Origin: Chara braunii
Lineage: Eukaryota > Streptophyta > Charophyceae > Charales > Characeae
Direction of reading: 5' to 3'
Length of the DNA: 23,450 nt
NCBI GenBank assembly: GCA_003427395.1
Contig: BFEA01000057.1
Span: forward strand, 2,906,720 to 2,930,169
Of the stretch, positions 1 through 9,097 are shown piece after piece. The notes below the pieces were generated by a model that saw only the letters and a program-made list of their open reading frames with translations, was not told the origin of the DNA and made no database searches. Made by a program: the position numbers and the translations under genes. Every line of letters starts with the position of its first letter. Position 1 is the stretch's first letter.

Positions 1-49
1 CATATATACTTGGCGTGTCATGGCTCTGATATCTCGTTCACGGTGAGGT

Positions 50-76
50 GGCCCTTACTAATTATGAGTAAGGGCC
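50..76. repeat. Perfect 10 bp inverted repeat
   Basis: GGCCCTTACT is followed by a 7-base spacer and its exact reverse complement AGTAAGGGCC. No gene abuts it, so a terminator role cannot be assigned. The rest of 1-280 holds no recognisable gene. Confidence 0.5.
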
Positions 77-279
77 TCTCAAATAGCCCCTAGGGGTTTG
101 AAAGAATCTTAAAGAGCAATGTGTTTCCCCTTCTCCCCCAACCCCAACCCACCAAATCCCCCTCACCCCTCCACCCCAAAACCGAAGTTTCTCAGCGGAT
201 TTGGGCAGTACACAGCAAGCGCAGTACAACCGTAAAGTCGGAAAAAAAAAAATAATCAGCGGAGGACTGTTTTCTGAGT

Positions 280-430
280 CGACACCCAACTCCCGCACCC
301 CCGACACCTGACCCTAGCCGACCCCCGCACCCCCGACCCCCGCACCCTCGACACCCGGCCCCGCCGACCCCCGGCCCCCGTAAACCCCACCCCCTCCACA
401 GGTGGCAGCCACCCCGAGGGGGGGGGGGGG
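280..430. repeat. C-rich minisatellite with a 13-G run
   Basis: Variants of a short CCCCCGCACCCCCGAC-like unit are repeated from about 288 to 372, and a run of 13 G lies at 418-430. The minus strand is therefore G-rich and could form G-quadruplexes. The block sits directly beside the point where the gypsy protein homology at 465 stops. Confidence 0.6.
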
Positions 431-464
431 AGGACCCCTGATTTCTGGAAAAACCAGAAACCGC

Positions 465-1320
465 AGCTCAATGTGATGCTTGGTTGGCCGGTTGGGTAAC
501 CCAAACGGCTCCTGCATCAGATCAGCGTACTGGTCCACAACCTGCTGTATCTCAGGAGGACAGGGAGTAGTAGGAGCGTCTGTCTGCTTGACCAAAGCTA
601 TGAACAGACGCTCATGGTCATACTGGCGAGGGAGAGCATAAAACTTTCTCGCTCTCAAGCAGAAGCAAGATGTCTTAGGGTGGTGATCAGCTGCAATCAT
701 ACAAGGCTGATACACCCTCTTGCTGTTTGGCAGCTCAACCTTGGGGATCTGCCAGTCGATCCTTGGGTTGACTACTCTCAGCCACTGCATAGAGAAAACC
801 AGGTCAAAGGGTAGATCAGGGAATATGTAGAAGTTCTGACTATGTCTGACTTCTCCGGCACTGTCGAAGGTTACAGGAATACCCCTGACCTTCTCCCTGA
901 TGGTCAGAACGGTGGAGTCACCTATCCTGACATGCAGCGGTTGCTGCAACTGTACCACTTTCATGCCCAGATGCAGTTTTTTGACTGCACTGGGAGACAT
1001 GAAATTTTGGGTGGCTCCACAGTCCAATAACCCCTTGATCCTGCTATGGTTGATCAGGAGCCAAAGCAGGATGAGATCAGACTTGTTCTTCTTTTGTTCT
1101 TTCAGATGAAAGGAAAAAGCAGCAAGAGCCTGACACTCAGACTGGTCCGGTTCCTGATCTGGGTCAGGATCCTCATATGTAAAGGATGCTGCCCGTGCAG
1201 CTCCCACATTGGACACCTCAAAGCATTAAGAAAAATCGTGATTGACGAGAAGTTTTGGCGAGTTTACCATCCACTGAGAGGGCGGATCTACATCCCCAAT
1301 GTCAAAGCTCTCTTGCAAAA
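465..1320 (-). pseudogene. Ty3/gypsy protease fragment with start of the RT linker
   Basis: This is a minus-strand remnant of a Ty3/gypsy polyprotein. The frame is open from just after a TAA at about 1226 and reads a retropepsin-like domain with LLDCGATQNFMSP at the active-site position. A GNFYIF/DLVFSMQWL-like block follows, then a linker ending HHIEL near 465, where gypsy proteins normally run into the reverse transcriptase. There the coding similarity ends in a C-rich minisatellite. The N-terminal part (EVSNV..., then LINH...LLDCGAT) aligns by eye with the protease of the larger element at 12570-12950. Upstream of the TAA the same frame remains protein-like to about 1320. The RT, RNase H and integrase are absent, so this is a truncated copy. 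Its start codon is not meaningful because protease is normally cleaved from gag-pol. Confidence 0.8.
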
Positions 1321-1364
1321 TGGCCTATCCCAATCCATCTCAAAGCACTAGGTGGGGGTGCCCC

Positions 1365-2413
1365 TGTGACGAACGCTCCGCGCCCTGAGCATGAGTGCGG
1401 GCGGGGCAGAGCCAACTGCGACCCGCAGTGAGGTTGACTCAGGCTCGAAAGTCTAATAGGGTACGGCCCTACACCAGTACCAAACCCTGAAGAGGTAGAT
1501 GTGTCGGGTACTCGAGGCCGAGCAGAAGAAGACAGTTGGCATTTTTTAGGCCCAGTAGTTGTAGGCTAGGTCTAGGCGGGTCCCAGTCCAACCAGTCTGA
1601 GTCTAGGGCTTGTACGGGCAATATCAGAGTCTGAAATGATGTTTCCCTGTAAAAGGGAGGAGGTGCTGGTTGCTTGGAAGGCCGAGCGGCCTGGAAGTCA
1701 CCCCCCAAGAGGCAAGCAGGCCGCTATATCTCCAGGTCGGGCGAAGAGCCCAGCCTCATTGTCGGTGTGCAAGTTTGGCGACAGACTGGTTGGAATGCTG
1801 GCTGGAGCAGCGCTAGCATTCAGCAGCGCTGTTGGGGAAGGAGCAAGGACACAGAGGAGGAAGAAGGCCAGGGCTAGGGAGGAGCGCCAAAAATACTTAC
1901 CTGGCTATGGTGCCAGCCATCTTCATCACCTTGGTGGGCGCTGCAGTAGGAAGGCCCCAGCTGGGGGTAGAGCTACACCAAGAATCTTTGAGGCAGAGCT
2001 AGGCATCGCGGCGTGAGCTAGAGCAGCCATAGGGCCAGGCCCAAGTAGTCCGCCATAGCCTCGGCCTATGAGAGTCAGGAGTGAGGGAGGCGGCCATGGC
2101 TATGGTGGACCTCAAGTGATACCTGCAGTAGAAGAGGGATTCGGACTTTGATTCTGGTTCAGCCATTCAACATTGTATTATTATTTCTTGTGTGAATAAG
2201 AGAGGAGGAGATAAGGAGGAGGAGAGTGATTGGCAAAAAAGAAGAGCTTTCTCATTTGTCTATGCTGGTGTGCATCATCTTCTTCTTCTTTCTTTCTTTG
2301 TCTTCTTCTCCTAACCCTCTCTCTCCTCTCAAGTTCATTCGTTTCCTTTTGCAAGTGGACGACGTTGTACTATCTGATGGATGTGTATCTCGAAATTGGC
2401 CAGGATCATAACA
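1365..2413 (+). repeat. Orphan LTR of the same family, plus sense
   Basis: The segment starts TGTGACGAACG and ends GGATCATAACA, giving TG...CA ends. From about 1480 to 2413 it aligns by eye, reverse-complemented, with the LTR at 7757-8720. Shared blocks include the GGCCAGGATCATAACA terminus, the CCATAGCC/GGCTATGG hairpin region and the AGGTCTAGGCGG block. The first roughly 115 bases differ, as expected for a fast-evolving U3. The flanking five bases (GCCCC and GCTAG) do not match, so there is no target-site duplication. It is not followed by a primer-binding site, and the coding fragments on its two sides have opposite orientations. It may be a solo LTR or one end of a rearranged element. Confidence 0.7.
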
Positions 2414-2489
2414 GCTAGTTCCTAGAAGAACTCTGGGCACCTAGCACCAAACGAGCTGCACAACGGGTGGTGTCCATGACGACCGATAG

Positions 2490-3085
2490 ACTGCCTGAAT
2501 CTTGATCAGATCCAGAGATTGCTACCTAGGGAGTTTGCAGTTCACTATGAGAAGGAGATCCAGAAAGTCGCTGAGAACATTTGGAAAGCCTAACATCAAA
2601 TGGTAGAGCAAGCTAATAAGCACCGTAGACAGTCGAAGTTTGTTGTTGGTGATCTTGTTTGGGTAAAGTCAAAAGAGTTTATTTCGGAGGAGAATATTTC
2701 TCAGAAATTTTTACCTGATTACAGAGGGACATGGGAGATCTTTGACGTCATTGGAGACGCAGACGGTCCATCCTACACTAGTGACATTATGTTGCATCTA
2801 CACACGTACCTAATGTTCCACGCATGAGATGCTGTCCTATGTCACTAATGACCGACACCCAGATCAATGATACCCCTCAATATGGATGGAAGGTATGACA
2901 TTGACGGTATTCTAGAAAAAGATGTATATAGAACTGGGAGAAGGGGTAGACCACGGCGGCAGTATAAGGTTCGATTCGCTTATCAACAACCAGAAGATGA
3001 CTGTTGGTACGCAAGAGATGAACTGGTGGAGACTGCACCTCATGTTGTGTCCTACTGTGAGCGTGCTAGGAAAGGTGAAGATTGA
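2490..3085 (+). pseudogene. Ty3/gypsy integrase C-terminus and chromodomain-like remnant
   Basis: This is a plus-strand gypsy pol tail. It reads REFAVHYEKEIQ, a TAA at about 2590, then EQANKHRRQ and GDLVWVKSKEF, the integrase C-terminal GPY/F-type region (FLPDYRGTWEIFDVIG, LMFHA). This is followed after further stops by YDIDGILEKDVY and RRQYKVRFAYQQPEDDCWYA, which match a chromodomain-like tail, and an end near RARKGED. The same blocks occur in the larger element at 9310-9620 (YVWVKMSEF, YPVFHASKL, QYQVHYMYHP). Stops at about 2590 and between 2824 and 2866 make it non-functional. The stop at 2590 lies where a glutamine codon would fit, a single C to T change. Upstream integrase catalytic domains are missing. 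Confidence 0.8.
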
Positions 3086-3678
3086 ATCTTCCTTGGAGGA
3101 CCTCGAAATTTGGCCAGCGGGAGTGAAAGGATTTCACACAGTCAGTCCCCGAAGTTCCGGTCCCAAGGTCCCGGTTGGTCCCAGTCCCAGGCTGTCCCGG
3201 TTGGGTAGGTCGTAGGGTCCATAGGTCGAAGCGTTGTAGGTCGGTAGGTCGTGGTACTGAAACGTCTCAGGTCGGCAGAAGTCTGTCGGTACCTGTAGAG
3301 GAAGTCAAGTCCCAAAGACCAAATTTGCAGCAGCGTCCCAAGAAAGTCTGGAGACTTCCGGAACACCAATTTTGGCAAGCAGAGACCATGGGCGACCGGT
3401 ACTGGTCTGAAGCAGGCAAATACAGTCAACTGCAGCTATATTTAGCTGCTACAGTGCCACGCAAGACCAGTTGTTCATTCGCAAAGTTGCGGAAGCGCTG
3501 CTAGTTGCTTGTGAGATAGTTCGACCTGGATAGGGGACAAGTACCGGGGAAGAAGCAAGCGCCCCGGCTACGAGAGTCAACCATAGCTGTAGAAGTAGGG
3601 AGGAGGAAGACAGCAGCCATAGCCGCCAAGGTGGAAGTGACACATCACAGCTGTATTCAGGGTAGATCCTAGATGGAC

Positions 3679-3728
<50 letters not shown>

Positions 3729-3731
3729 ACN

Positions 3732-3780
<49 letters not shown>

Positions 3781-3807
3781 ACCAAGGAAGATTGAGCGAC
3801 AGAAGTC

Positions 3808-3876
<69 letters not shown>

Positions 3877-4115
3877 AGCACCAAGGAAGATTGAGCGACA
3901 GAAGTCCAGAGAGAGAGAGAGAGAGAGAGAGAGAAGCCAGGCATCAAGGGGGAGAGAGTTGGGGGTATATCTGTGTTGAGTTGCAGTGACGAGTCGCGGC
4001 AGTTGCCGCTGGATACTTGAACTCTCCAATTGTATATTATCGTATCTTCGAGTAGAATTACATCTGGTTCTGATTCATGTGTTATCTCTCGGCTGTGGTG
4101 TGAACTCCGAGTTGG
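3086..4115 (+). repeat. LTR-like tail behind the integrase remnant
   Basis: This stretch has no convincing gene. It lies where a 3' LTR of the preceding gypsy remnant should be. It holds short GGTCCCGGT and GTAGGTCG repeats (3140-3260), a TATATTTA-like motif near 3437, a (GA)n block, and an AATTGTATATTATCGTATC segment near 4029. That segment resembles the AATTGTATTATTATTTC stretch of the main LTR family. Clear TG...CA ends and flanking duplications were not found, so the assignment is inferential. Confidence 0.35.
3680..3934. repeat. (GA)n microsatellite with embedded 32 bp unit and single-N join
   Basis: Long GA runs are separated by two copies of GCACCAAGGAAGATTGAGCG plus ACAGAAGTCC, near 3779 and 3877. 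Position 3731 is an N. The sequence left of it ends in (GA)n GCAC, and the sequence right of it is again (GA)n GCAC, suggesting an unmerged contig overlap. The long Ser-Leu open frame on the minus strand is an artefact of the dinucleotide. Confidence 0.9.
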
Positions 4116-4450
4116 TTGGAAATTGCGAGGTTCGTTGCATAGTTAGCAAATAAAGTGTAATACACAAACAATTTGAATGTGTTACTTGCTAACTTTTACC
4201 AATTGAATGGAATTTTTTTCCCATCAAGTGGGTATGCACTCCATTTGAATAATTTCTTTTGGATCGTACATCTTACCGAAGCTTCTGCGAAAAAGTTGCA
4301 ATGATCTTTCTGTTCACCTCGTTGGTTGTGGAAGTCACTATAGTGTAGTATGTAGCCTCTATGTATGGCATTGCTTCTCTGCAATCCGTCCCTCACGTTC
4401 ATCCTGTGGGTACTTGTATTGTATAATACATTCTTTGAACTTTCTTCCAG

Positions 4451-4597
4451 ATAAGGGGAGCTGTTGAATCGCTTGGAAGAGAGATCCTTGTTGCGCAGGC
4501 AGAAGGTAACAAGGCGGCTTCTAAGCGCTTGCTCGATGAGTATGGGGTCCTTACCCCTGCATTGGAGCATGCCTTGGCTGCCTTGAAGAACATAGAT
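4451..4597 (+). CDS. Internal exon resembling peptidase M49 (dipeptidyl-peptidase III / Nudix hydrolase 3-like)
   Basis: This is a 147 bp, phase 0-0 exon of 49 codons. It is preceded by a pyrimidine-rich tract ending TTCTTTGAACTTTCTTCCAG and followed by the consensus donor GTGAGT. The frame reads RGAVESLGREILVAQAEGNK, then a KRLLDEYGVLTP segment and ALAALKNID. From memory of the family, this fits the C-terminal region of M49 peptidases, where a [AQ]xGD/N-AA-LL-xYG-xxTP block precedes a [I/V]PVDI strand. In plants such a domain is fused to a Nudix hydrolase (NUDT3). The metal-binding HExxGH motif is not in this window. No neighbouring exon was recognised within 4120-6090, so this is one exon of a long-intron gene or a captured fragment. 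Exon call firm, family call moderate. Confidence 0.5.
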
Positions 4598-5154
4598 GTG
4601 AGTTGTCCAATTACTCAACCTTGCGTTTTCCTTGCCTTTAATTGATGCATGCACATCTTCAATGCTTCTCTTTATGTTGGATGGCGTGGACATTGGCACC
4701 CAAAAAGAGAAAAAAGAAAAAGAAAGTGTGGCGGCTCTTTTCACATCTCCAATGCAGCTCGTTATTGATGCCTTGCATTCAGTTGCCTTGACTATGGGCC
4801 TCGCTCCACTACACAAAAGTCAAAATCTATCTGGAGCTGGCAACTGTCCCAATACATTCAAAATGGTGGGCCACCCTGAAGGTATGCAGGCCAGGTCCAG
4901 TCCAGGTACAGACTGCTTCTCCCTCTTCTTCCACCCGGAGTCCTTCTCACTACCTCAATGCACCCAGTACCCATTCCTTCACCGGCAGTCTAGACACAAT
5001 TTTACTTGCCAAGTCAACCTCTCTACAATGTTGGCCTATCCAGGCTGGCACAATGAAGCTGGGACTCAAAATGACTATATCAATCATCCGCAGCAGCATG
5101 GAGTTTTCTTTCTCACTCCTCATGACCGCATTGCATCCCTGAAAATACGGTGAC

Positions 5155-5207
5155 CTTCCCTCTCATCCCCTGAAGCTAGTAGGGTGGACTTCCCTCTCAT
5201 CCCCTGA
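5155..5207. repeat. Tandem duplication of a 19 bp block, period 34
   Basis: CTTCCCTCTCATCCCCTGA occurs at 5155-5173 and again at 5189-5207. The intervening spacers are similar (AGCTAGTAGGGTGGA and CCTGCTAGCGGGAGT). It lies just upstream of the TATA-like motif at 5236. Confidence 0.75.
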
Positions 5208-5235
5208 CCTGCTAGCGGGAGTGCCACCCTCTCTC

Positions 5236-5241
5236 TATAAG
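5236..5241 (+). promoter_or_regulatory. TATA-like box upstream of a possible first exon
   Basis: CTCTCTATAAGCACC gives a plausible TATA core in a CT-rich context, 77 bases before the ATG at 5313. No independent support. Confidence 0.2.
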
Positions 5242-5312
5242 CACCAACAAAATGAAGTCTTGACTGATCAGCGCTGGTCTTCCCTTCTTGCAGTCTTCTT
5301 CTTCAGGTAGCT

Positions 5313-5330
5313 ATGGCCGACAGCCAACAG
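5313..5330 (+). CDS. Possible first coding exon (MADSQQ) before a GT donor
   Basis: ATGGCCGACAGCCAACAG is followed at 5331 by GTGAGC, a good 5' splice site. It is preceded by a TATA-like box and a CT-rich stretch, and the ATG has G at both -3 and +4. Six codons are too few to identify a product, and no second exon was found. It could equally be a chance ATG in non-coding DNA. Confidence 0.18.
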
Positions 5331-6969
5331 GTGAGCTCCCTACACCTTTTTCTTGCCAACCCTCATGTAATGGTTACCTCCTCCTTTCAATCTTCACGCG
5401 TGACCCTCCTCTTGCCAATCTGATGCTGGCTTTTAACCCAGGCAGCTGCATAGACACCTACATTATGTTGCATCTACGCTGAGTGTAAGAACGACGAGGG
5501 GAACGTCCTCACCAAACAAGGGGATCACATGACTTTGGCACATGATGGTGATTGATGAACGATATGGATGCTAGACATGGTAATCTAGTGCCATGAATGG
5601 CTGTGCCGACAAGAATGCCGTTATCTGATGCCATTGTGTACCCCTGTGAGATTCAGTGGAAACTATGGGTCTCACTCCACTACTCTCGAGTCTTGAAAGC
5701 TGTCAGACTTTTGAAATGGGTGGAAAACTGCTCGCTGCTCCACTTCTCGCAAAATGGATTCTCGAATCCATCCGAGAGTAAAGCGAACAGAAGAAGAGCA
5801 GGGGAAGTGTGCCTCCCGAAAGTTGGAGAGTCCCCCACCTCCAAAAACTCTACGAGAGCCCTCCACCGCCTCAATATTTTGAGAGTGGACCTCCAGTCAA
5901 GGCTGATTCTGACAGCTCTTGAAATGTTTTTTTTTTAGTGCAAGTTGAAAGTTGGTGGATTTGCTGGGTGCCTGCATTTTGTGTTTGTGTTTCTTTTCTT
6001 TTAAACCTGACATTATTATTTCATTCATAAAACAAATGAGAGACTGGGCGCGTCACATTGCGAGGACTTTGTTATCACAGTGGCCGCTAGGCCGTGGCCT
6101 TCCAATGCCCAAGGGCCCCCCGAAATAAGTACCGTGCTCGCCCTAAGTGAAGGCGGGCCTGTATTCGACATGGGGCCCCAGTGACGCAATTTCTGCATGG
6201 TGGCACCAGACAGTTGCCATGCACCAGTTGGTTATAGGAGCCCTGCTCGTAAAAATCAGAACCTTCGAGGAAGCTTCCAGGTTCCTGGAGGCTTGTACGT
6301 GGAAGCTGGCCTCTCGGCCTATCCGAAAGCAGGGAACACGTCACAGGCTGCGTAGGGTGGTCGGGCGCATCTCGAAGCTGCGATCCCAGGCAACTGTCTG
6401 CTTGGGCCTGGGCGCAGAAACTTTGGTCCAAGATGAAGCTACTGGGCCCCAGCCCACTAGGCCCAGAGGAGGCCGAAGCAGGACGCACTTTCCAAAAGGA
6501 AAGTGCTCGCCCCTGCCCAGGTCCATTCTGGGTTGTGCAGGCATTGCGGCCACGCTGCTGCTTTGTCACACGAGCAGGTGATGGCGATCGTGGTCACGGC
6601 GCGCATAGTGTCGGAACCCTTGGTTGTCAAATCAAGTCCTGGCCCTTGAGATGGGATATATGATAAGAATGTGCACAACCTAGGAACATGGAAGAAGGGG
6701 GCAAGAGAGAATGGAAAGACCGAATGGACAGCAAAAATGGGACCGCCTCGACCAGGGGTCTCAAGATGGGACTCGGGACCGTCGAGACCAAGGGTCCCAA
6801 GATGGGACTCAGGACCAGTAGGACAAAGGGACGGAGGAAAAGAGGACCACGGGGGCAGAAGAACTTGGATTAGACTAAGGAAGAGGGTCAATAACGGAAT
6901 GGGAAATAGTTTGAGAAGATTCCGTGAAAAACTGGGAAAGATGGTTTTTCCTGCACGCCATAAGAAAAG

Positions 6970-7126
6970 AGGAAAAGGTGGACAAACATGAGCGGAACGA
7001 CTCCGCTCCAAGAAAGGAACGACCGGAAGGACGTCGCCCGCAACATANAGGAAAAGGTGGACAAACATGAGCGGAACGACTCCGCTCCAAGAAAGGAACG
7101 ACCGGAAGGACGTCGCCCGCAACATA
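6970..7126. repeat. Exact 78 bp direct repeat on either side of a single N
   Basis: Bases 6970-7047 and 7049-7126 are identical (AGGAAAAGGTGG...CGCAACATA), with only the N at 7048 between them. This is the expected signature of two contigs whose overlapping ends were joined without merging. The duplication is probably not biological. Confidence 0.85.
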
Positions 7127-7361
7127 TTAAAAATGCAAGAGCAACGGAGGTCGGTTGCGCAAGGAATTTTTTTTTTGAAGCTAGCGGACAAAATAAAGGA
7201 AAAAAATTCTGGGAAAAATAGGGAAAAACGGTTTTTCCAGTAATCACGGGGGACAAGGAAAAGATGGGCAAACATAGGCCGAACGACTCCGTTCCGAGGC
7301 AAGAGCGTCCGGGATGATGACGCCCACAACATACTAAAAATGCAAGAGTTACAAAGATCAG

Positions 7362-7718
7362 ATGCCGGAAAATTTAATTTTTGAAGTAAGTAGACGCCAT
7401 CAAGGTCGTACGGACTCAATAAGCGGCAATGATGGCATCGGCGGCCGCACAACACATGGAGAACGTCCGTGCGGGGATGTGATTACCAAAGTGCTGCAAG
7501 GAAATAATAAAGGTGTCCTCCTTCCGGGAAAGAATAGTACGAGGACATTTGTGCCACAAGCAGATGAGCTCGACGACACCAAGGAAAATAGTGCTTCGGT
7601 GTTACCACATAAGGACCCGACGTATGGCATAGAGGGTCAACCGAGTGCGGCAGGGGGAAAGCCTAGGGGCGGTGGAACCAGGAAAAGGGTTGCAAGTGGA
7701 CTACTAAGCACCAGCTAG
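7362..7718 (+). CDS. Unrecognised hydrophilic open reading frame
   Basis: This is a 118-codon frame starting MPENLIFEVSRRHQG and ending RVASGLLSTS. It is rich in Gly, Thr, Lys and Asp, with no membrane segment and no motif I recognise. It ends 38 bases before the 3' LTR of the large retroelement, so it lies in DNA the element inserted into. Its amino-acid composition looks more protein-like than neighbouring shadow frames, but there is no splice or promoter evidence. It may be a fragment of an older transposon gene or chance. Confidence 0.2.
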   Translation: MPENLIFEVSRRHQGRTDSISGNDGIGGRTTHGERPCGDVITKVLQGNNKGVLLPGKNSTRTFVPQADELDDTKENSASVLPHKDPTYGIEGQPSAAGGKPRGGGTRKRVASGLLSTS

Positions 7719-8052
7719 ACAAGTGCCCAAGCACAAGGAACCTGAAAAATGGTGACTGTTATGATCCTGGCCAATTTCTAGATACACATCCATCAGAGAG
7801 TACAATGCCATCCAATTGCAGAAAGAAATGAATGAACTTGAGAGGAGAGAGAGGATTAGAAGAAGAAGAAGAAGAAGTAAGAAAGAAGAAGAAGATGATG
7901 TACACTAGCATAGACAAATGTCCAGGCTCTTCTTCTTCGCCCAACAACCTCCTCCTCCTTATCTCCCCCTTCTCTCATTCATACAAGAAATAATAATACA
8001 ATTTTGAAATGGGTGATCCAGAATCAATGTCCGAGTTCCTCTTCTACTGCAG

Positions 8053-8299
8053 GTATCACTTGAGGTCCACCATAGCCATGGCCGCCTCCCCCACTCTTCA
8101 CTCTCATAGGCTGCGGCTATGGTGGACTACTAGGCCTTGCCCAGATGCCCAAAGGACAACCCAAAGCAGCTATGGATGCTCTAGCTCAGGCTGCCATGCC
8201 CAACCCTGACTTGAAGCTTCTTGGTGTGGCTCTCCCTGGTTGGGGACTCCTTGCTGCAGCGCCCACCAAGGTGATGAAGATGTCTGCCACCATAGCCAG
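8053..8299 (+). other. Antisense exon-like segment inside the 3' LTR
   Basis: On the strand opposite to the element, TTCCTCTTCTACTGCAG forms a strong acceptor ending at 8052, and CCAG|GTAAGTA forms a near-perfect donor at 8300. One frame is open from about 8079 to the donor and reads GLAQMPKGQPKAAMDALAQA, then AAMPNPDLKLLGVALPGWG and TKVMKMSATIAR. The corresponding segments of the other two LTR copies keep the acceptor and donor and largely the same protein sequence. No protein family was recognised. It could be an exon captured into the LTR or an open frame inside a regulatory sequence. Confidence 0.4.
8065..8127. repeat. 13 bp inverted repeat in the LTR
   Basis: GTCCACCATAGCC (8065-8077) pairs with GGCTATGGTGGAC (8115-8127). 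The orphan LTR at 1365-2413 keeps a similar pair. The 5' LTR copy near 16450-16505 has lost the outer part of one arm. Confidence 0.75.
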
Positions 8300-8834
8300 G
8301 TAAGTACCCCCAGCGCTCCTCCCCCTTCCTTCCTTCTTCCGCCCTCGTGTCCTTCTTCTTCCTCCCCAGCAGCGCTGCTCCAGCATAGCGCTGCTCCAGC
8401 CAGCGCTCCACCAGTGTGTCGCCAAACTTGCACACCGAAAAAGAGGCCGGACTCTCCGGCCGGCCAGAAGATATAGCGGCCTGCTTTGCCTCTTGGGCGG
8501 TGACTTCCAGGCCGCTTGGCCTCCCAAGGAACCGGTACCTCCTCCCTTTCAGAGGGAAACATCATTGCAGACTCTGATATTGCCCGTACAGGCCCTAGAC
8601 CCAGACTGGTTGGACTGATATCCGCCTAGACCTAACCTACAACTACTGGGCCTCTAAAAATGCCACTTTTGTCTTCTTCTGCTCGGCCTCCGGTACCTGC
8701 ACATCTACCCCTTCCAGGTGCGGTACCGGCCTACCCGCTACTTGAGTGTTTTTCCCCGCTGCAACCCCTCAATGTCACGGCCACAGGTAAGTACCGGCCC
8801 TGATGGCCCAACGGACGAGCAAGTGCCCTGACGG

Positions 8835-8962
8835 GCCACACACATACTCATGCCAACCAGCACTCAGAGAGGCACGGTCACACACACACCCAAGCCAACG
8901 AACACTCAGACAGGCATGGTCACACAAACACTCAAGCCATCCAGCACTCAGACAGACATGCA
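8835..8962. repeat. Three 42 bp tandem repeats in U3
   Basis: CACTCAGA recurs at 42 bp spacing (8861, 8903, 8945), each within a CACACA...AGCC-ACCAGCACTCAGACAGGCATGG-like unit. The 5' LTR carries the same array at about 18838-18965. Tandem repeats in U3 often carry enhancer sites; that role here is inference. Confidence 0.75.
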
Positions 8963-9084
8963 GTCCAGCAAGTGTGCACACACAGACTTAGTAGCAAGCG
9001 GGAAACTCAGCAGGGCATTCAGTCTATGGGCAAAACTCAGAAATCAGTTGTGTGTTTCAGTCCATGTATGGACGGGTCATCACA

Positions 9085-9097
9085 CTACTCCCCCCTC
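9085..9097 (-). other. Polypurine tract
   Basis: On the minus strand GAGGGGGGAGTAG lies directly before the LTR start TGTGATGACCC. This is the standard position for plus-strand DNA priming in LTR retroelements. The tract is also translated as the last codons of pol (LEGGVV). Confidence 0.85.

Larger units (their letters stand above)
4598..6090 (+). other. Intron-like or intergenic stretch, no firm gene
   Basis: After the 4598 splice donor no exon could be recognised. The stretch holds a 34 bp-period duplication (5155-5207) and a possible promoter and first exon near 5236-5330. It also has an open frame at 5597-5938 with no family match and a T-rich tract near 5930. If the exon at 4451-4597 belongs to a live gene, part of this is intron. 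Confidence 0.4.
6091..7756. other. Unclassified repeat-rich stretch with unmatched open frames
   Basis: No family was recognised here. Long open frames exist on the minus strand (6457-7455, crossing an N; Phe, Ser and Leu-rich with internal repeats) and on the plus strand (7362-7718; hydrophilic). The minus frame repeats itself because the DNA does. A 34-39 bp unit with AAGATGGGACTC is duplicated near 6750-6815, and a diverged unit of roughly 207 bp recurs between 6900 and 7390. It is probably decayed transposon DNA. Confidence 0.4.
7757..9084 (-). repeat. 3' LTR of the gypsy element
   Basis: This LTR is 1328 bp. It begins (minus sense) TGTGATGACCCGTCC at 9084, immediately after the polypurine tract, and ends GGCCAGGATCATAACA at 7757. 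It contains three 42 bp tandem repeats in U3 (8835-8962) and a 13 bp inverted repeat (8065-8077 with 8115-8127). A T-rich AATTGTATTATTATTTC stretch lies near 7985-8005. It aligns with 16142-16955 plus 18538-19086. Confidence 0.88.

Noticed and set aside
3577-4029. Long Ser-Leu repeat protein on the minus strand
   Set aside because: It is the translation of the (GA)n/(CT)n microsatellite and crosses an N.
6457-7455. 332-codon minus-strand open frame
   Set aside because: It crosses the suspect single-N duplication, is built from DNA repeats, and shows no domain.
8835-8962. CRISPR-like spaced repeats
   Set aside because: The 42 bp units are contiguous tandem repeats without unique spacers, located in an LTR.
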